Assembly (NCBI RefSeq): GCF_015277515.1
Contig: NZ_CP063767.1
Span: 992,001-1,056,000, forward strand
Direction: 5' to 3'
DNA: 64,000 bases
Source: Thermophilibacter immobilis
GTDB taxonomy: Bacteria; Actinomycetota; Coriobacteriia; Coriobacteriales; Atopobiaceae
In this document: positions 61,513-64,000 of the stretch, in pieces
How the letters are laid out: the number at the start of each line of letters is the position of its first letter
Numbering within the stretch: position 1 is the stretch's first letter
Made by a program: the position numbers and the translations under genes
Notes under the pieces: model-generated
Database searches by the model: none
Seen by the model: the letters and a program-made list of their open reading frames with translations, nothing else
Told to the model about the DNA's origin: nothing

Positions 61513-64000
61513 ATGCCTTCCAAGCGCACCGCACAGGCAGCACAGGGGCGCGCGCGCAACAAGGCGCGCGGCGGCGGGTCCAAGGGCTCGGCCGCCGCGC
61601 GCACGCGCACGCTCACCCCGATGCAGAGCGACATCCTCGGCGTGACCCTGGCCGTCGTGGCCGTGGCCCTGCTCGTCTCGCTCGTGGCGCCCTCGTCGGC
61701 GCCCCTGACGAGCGCGGTCCACGACGCCCTTGCGCTGTCCTTCGGCGCCGCGGCCCTGCTCGTGCCCCTCGCGCTGTTCGCCTTTGCGATGACGTTCTTC
61801 CTGGGTGACGAGAAGGGCGTCTCGGGCCGCATCGCCCTGGGGCTCACCCTCATCGTCTGCGCGGTGCTCGCGCTGCTCTCCTTGAATCTCTCGGGGGCCG
61901 TGGCCTCGCCCGCACTCGTCTTCACACCCGCGGCGGCAGCCCTCGCGGGCGGCTACGTGGGCGGTGCCATCGCCTGGGCCCTGCTCGAGGCCGTGGGGCA
62001 GCTCGTGGGCAACGTGCTTCTCGTGGGCGTGATCGTGGCCGGCGTCGTGATCTGCGGCTTCTCCATCTCGGGGGCCGTGGCCTCCGCGCGCGCGCGGATC
62101 TCCCACGTAGCCTCAGCGCGCCACGAGCGTGCCGAGGAGCGCCGCTCCCAGGCCATCATCGACGCCGCGGCGGACGAGGACACGCCCCTCGCCCCCGGAC
62201 AGACCGTCGCCGCGCGCCCGCAGGGCTCCCTGTTCGACGAGGCGGGCGAGGGTGCCACGACCTTCATCGGCGACCGCAAGACGACGGTGCTCAGGCGCGG
62301 CCGCGCCAAGCTCCTGTCCCAGGACGACGCCCCCGCCGCCGACGAGGCCCCCACGACGCTGCTCGACGTGGGCGAGCCCATCGCGGACGGGGGCAAGGGC
62401 GACGCGGGCAGCCTCCCGGCGTTTCTGCGCGGGGGCGCCGCAAAGGCGGGGGGGGATGACAGCGCCCCCAAGACGCGCAAGGCCCCCAAGTCCTCCAAGG
62501 CGGCCGTCATCGAGCCGCCGCACGAGGTCTCGCGCCCCGGCGACGCCGACGAGTCCTACGAGCTGCCGCCCCTCTCGATCCTGCGCAAGAACGCGGAGTT
62601 CAAGGGCTCCTACGCCGACGACGCGGAGCTCCGCCGAACCGCGGAGAAGCTCCAGGGCACCCTCGAGGAGTTCGGGCTCACCTCCCGGGTCGAGGGCTGG
62701 ATCGCCGGCCCCTCGGTCACCACGTTCAAGATCTCGATGGGTGAGGGCGAGCGCGTGAGCAAGATCGTCAACCTCGAGGACGACATCGCCCTGTCCCTAG
62801 CCGCCAAGTCGGTTCGCATCTTTGCCCCCATCCCCGGCACCTCTCTCGTGGGCATCGAGATCCCCAACGAGAAGCCCCAGCCGGTCTTTCTCTCCGACGT
62901 GCTCCCATACGCCAAGGGAGGGCCCCTCGACTGCGCCTTCGGCCGCGACTCCGAGGGAAGGCCGATCGTCGTCGACCTCGCGGGCCTGCCGCACCTGCTC
63001 GTCGCTGGCACCACGGGCTCGGGCAAGTCGGTCCTGCTCAACGCCATCATCATGTCGATCCTCATGCGCGCCACCCCCGATCAGGTGCGCCTGATCATGG
63101 TCGACCCCAAGCGCGTCGAGTTCACGGGCTACGCGGGCCTGCCCCACCTCTACGTGCCCGTCGTCACGGAGCCCCGCCAGGCCGCGAGCGCCCTGCAGTG
63201 GGGCGTGACCGAGATGGAGCGCCGCCTTAAGGTCTTCGAGCACTACAAGGTCCGCGACATCAAGACCTACAACGGCAACGTCGACGGCGACAAGTACGTC
63301 GAGATGGAGAACCCGCCTGCGCACATGCCGTACTTCGTCATCGTGATCGACGAGCTCGCGGACCTCATGATGGTGGCCGGCAAGGACGTCGAGTCCTCGA
63401 TCGTGCGCATTGCCCAGCTGGGCCGCGCCGCCGGCATCCACCTGATCGTGGCCACCCAGCGCCCCTCGGCCGACGTGGTCACGGGCCTCATCCGCGCCAA
63501 CATCGACAACCGCGTGGCCCTCTCGGTCGACAACTCGATCAACTCTCGCATCATCCTCGACCAGAAGGGCGCCGAGCAGCTCTTGGGCAGGGGGGACATG
63601 CTCGTCAAGCTTCGCGGCAAGAAGCCCCGTCGCGCCCAGGGCTGCTGGGTCTCCGACGAGGAGATCGAGCAGACCGTCGCGTTCGTGCGCGACCAGGTCA
63701 CGGCCGACTACCACGAGGACATCCTCACCGCCGTGGTCCCCAACGCCCCCGGGGCGAGCGAGCCAGGGGCCCCCAAGGACGACGACCCACTCGTCTGGGA
63801 GGCGGCCCACATCGTCGTGGACTCCCAGCTCGGCTCCACCTCGGGGCTGCAGCGCGCGCTGTCGGTGGGCTACGCGCGGGCGGGAAGGATCATGGACATG
63901 CTCGAGGCGAAGGGCGTGGTGGGGCCCGCCAACGGCTCCAAGCCGCGTGACGTCCTCATGGACAAGGACGGCCTCGAGGACCTGAGGGTCGCCGAGGAAG
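61513..64000 (+). CDS. ftsK: DNA translocase FtsK/SpoIIIE, cut by window end
   Basis: Hexameric motor that pumps chromosome DNA through the closing septum. 829 codons are visible. A basic N terminus is followed by about four transmembrane segments (roughly 40-190), a charged linker (190-355), the alpha domain, and the motor domain with Walker A AGTTGSGKSVLLN, VDPKRVEFTGY, Walker B VIVIDELADLMM, and RIAQLGRAAGIHLIVATQRP. The last visible part (SGLQRALSVGYARAGRIMDMLE) is the winged-helix gamma domain that reads KOPS-type sites, so only a few residues are missing. ATG 61513 begins right after the rnj stop. Confidence 0.95.
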   Translation, partial: MPSKRTAQAAQGRARNKARGGGSKGSAAARTRTLTPMQSDILGVTLAVVAVALLVSLVAPSSAPLTSAVHDALALSFGAAALLVPLALFAFAMTFFLGDEKGVSGRIALGLTLIVCAVLALLSLNLSGAVASPALVFTPAAAALAGGYVGGAIAWALLEAVGQLVGNVLLVGVIVAGVVICGFSISGAVASARARISHVASARHERAEERRSQAIIDAAADEDTPLAPGQTVAARPQGSLFDEAGEGATTFIGDRKTTVLRRGRAKLLSQDDAPAADEAPTTLLDVGEPIADGGKGDAGSLPAFLRGGAAKAGGDDSAPKTRKAPKSSKAAVIEPPHEVSRPGDADESYELPPLSILRKNAEFKGSYADDAELRRTAEKLQGTLEEFGLTSRVEGWIAGPSVTTFKISMGEGERVSKIVNLEDDIALSLAAKSVRIFAPIPGTSLVGIEIPNEKPQPVFLSDVLPYAKGGPLDCAFGRDSEGRPIVVDLAGLPHLLVAGTTGSGKSVLLNAIIMSILMRATPDQVRLIMVDPKRVEFTGYAGLPHLYVPVVTEPRQAASALQWGVTEMERRLKVFEHYKVRDIKTYNGNVDGDKYVEMENPPAHMPYFVIVIDELADLMMVAGKDVESSIVRIAQLGRAAGIHLIVATQRPSADVVTGLIRANIDNRVALSVDNSINSRIILDQKGAEQLLGRGDMLVKLRGKKPRRAQGCWVSDEEIEQTVAFVRDQVTADYHEDILTAVVPNAPGASEPGAPKDDDPLVWEAAHIVVDSQLGSTSGLQRALSVGYARAGRIMDMLEAKGVVGPANGSKPRDVLMDKDGLEDLRVAEE

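Overview
The window is a 64 kb piece of a GC-rich actinobacterial chromosome. Gene content points to the class Coriobacteriia, most like Olsenella/Atopobium relatives. The evidence is an actinobacterial-type integration host factor (mihF) directly before gmk-rpoZ, a heterodimeric PyrK/PyrD dihydroorotate dehydrogenase, adjacent comEA-comEC, RNase J, compact overlapping ATGA/GTGA/TTGA gene junctions, and no horizontally acquired block, phage, IS or CRISPR. The genus is an inference from gene content only. Almost every gene is on the + strand; the exceptions are tRNA-Asn, rpsT, a MerR/TipAS regulator, a serpin and two gene relics.

Layout. 1-9057: ileS (3' part), lspA, rluD, a family 2 membrane glycosyltransferase, guaB and leuS. 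9058-10439: an accessory island with a long inverted repeat and an unusual LuxR-HTH/transmembrane/PASTA protein. 10325-22709: a translation/replication/transcription superoperon (rimP-nusA-infB-rbfA-nrnA-truB::ribF-dnaG, then sigA and degV), in which truB and ribF are one reading frame. 22787-24702: tRNA-Asn on the minus strand, then a two-gene polysaccharide ABC exporter. 24968-30360: the pyrimidine operon pyrR-B-C-K-D-F behind a promoter and a terminator-like attenuator. 30565-32999: mihF-gmk-rpoZ-thiI. 33187-37213: comEA-comEC-holA (DNA uptake, clamp loading). 37319-42996: a frameshifted small membrane gene, rpsT, lepA, dusB, hemW, a PPOX-fold protein and an RDD-family relic. 43179-47136: a TPP-riboswitch operon thiC-thiM-thiE-thiD. 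47244-54255: dCMP deaminase, a membrane-anchored DnaJ variant, a canonical DnaJ, a decayed mtaB, phoH, ybeY, undecaprenol/diacylglycerol kinase, era and recO. 54290-56643: the MerR/TipAS regulator, two tandem inverted-repeat elements and a predicted Tat-exported serpin lipoprotein. 56894-64000: rpsO, pnp, rnj and ftsK (cut by the window end).

Two themes run across the window. First, many promoters show an extended -10 of the form TGCTAnnnT with little or no -35. Second, several intergenic gaps carry 90-130 bp elements bounded by long, near-perfect inverted repeats; two of them share arm sequence, and in two the single arm mismatch is a G-U pair. Other items worth attention are the LuxR-TM-PASTA protein, the DnaJ with a transmembrane C terminus, the TruB-RibF fusion, the Cys-rich tails on RluD and NusA, and three decaying genes. 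All statements come from reading the sequence; no database search was run.
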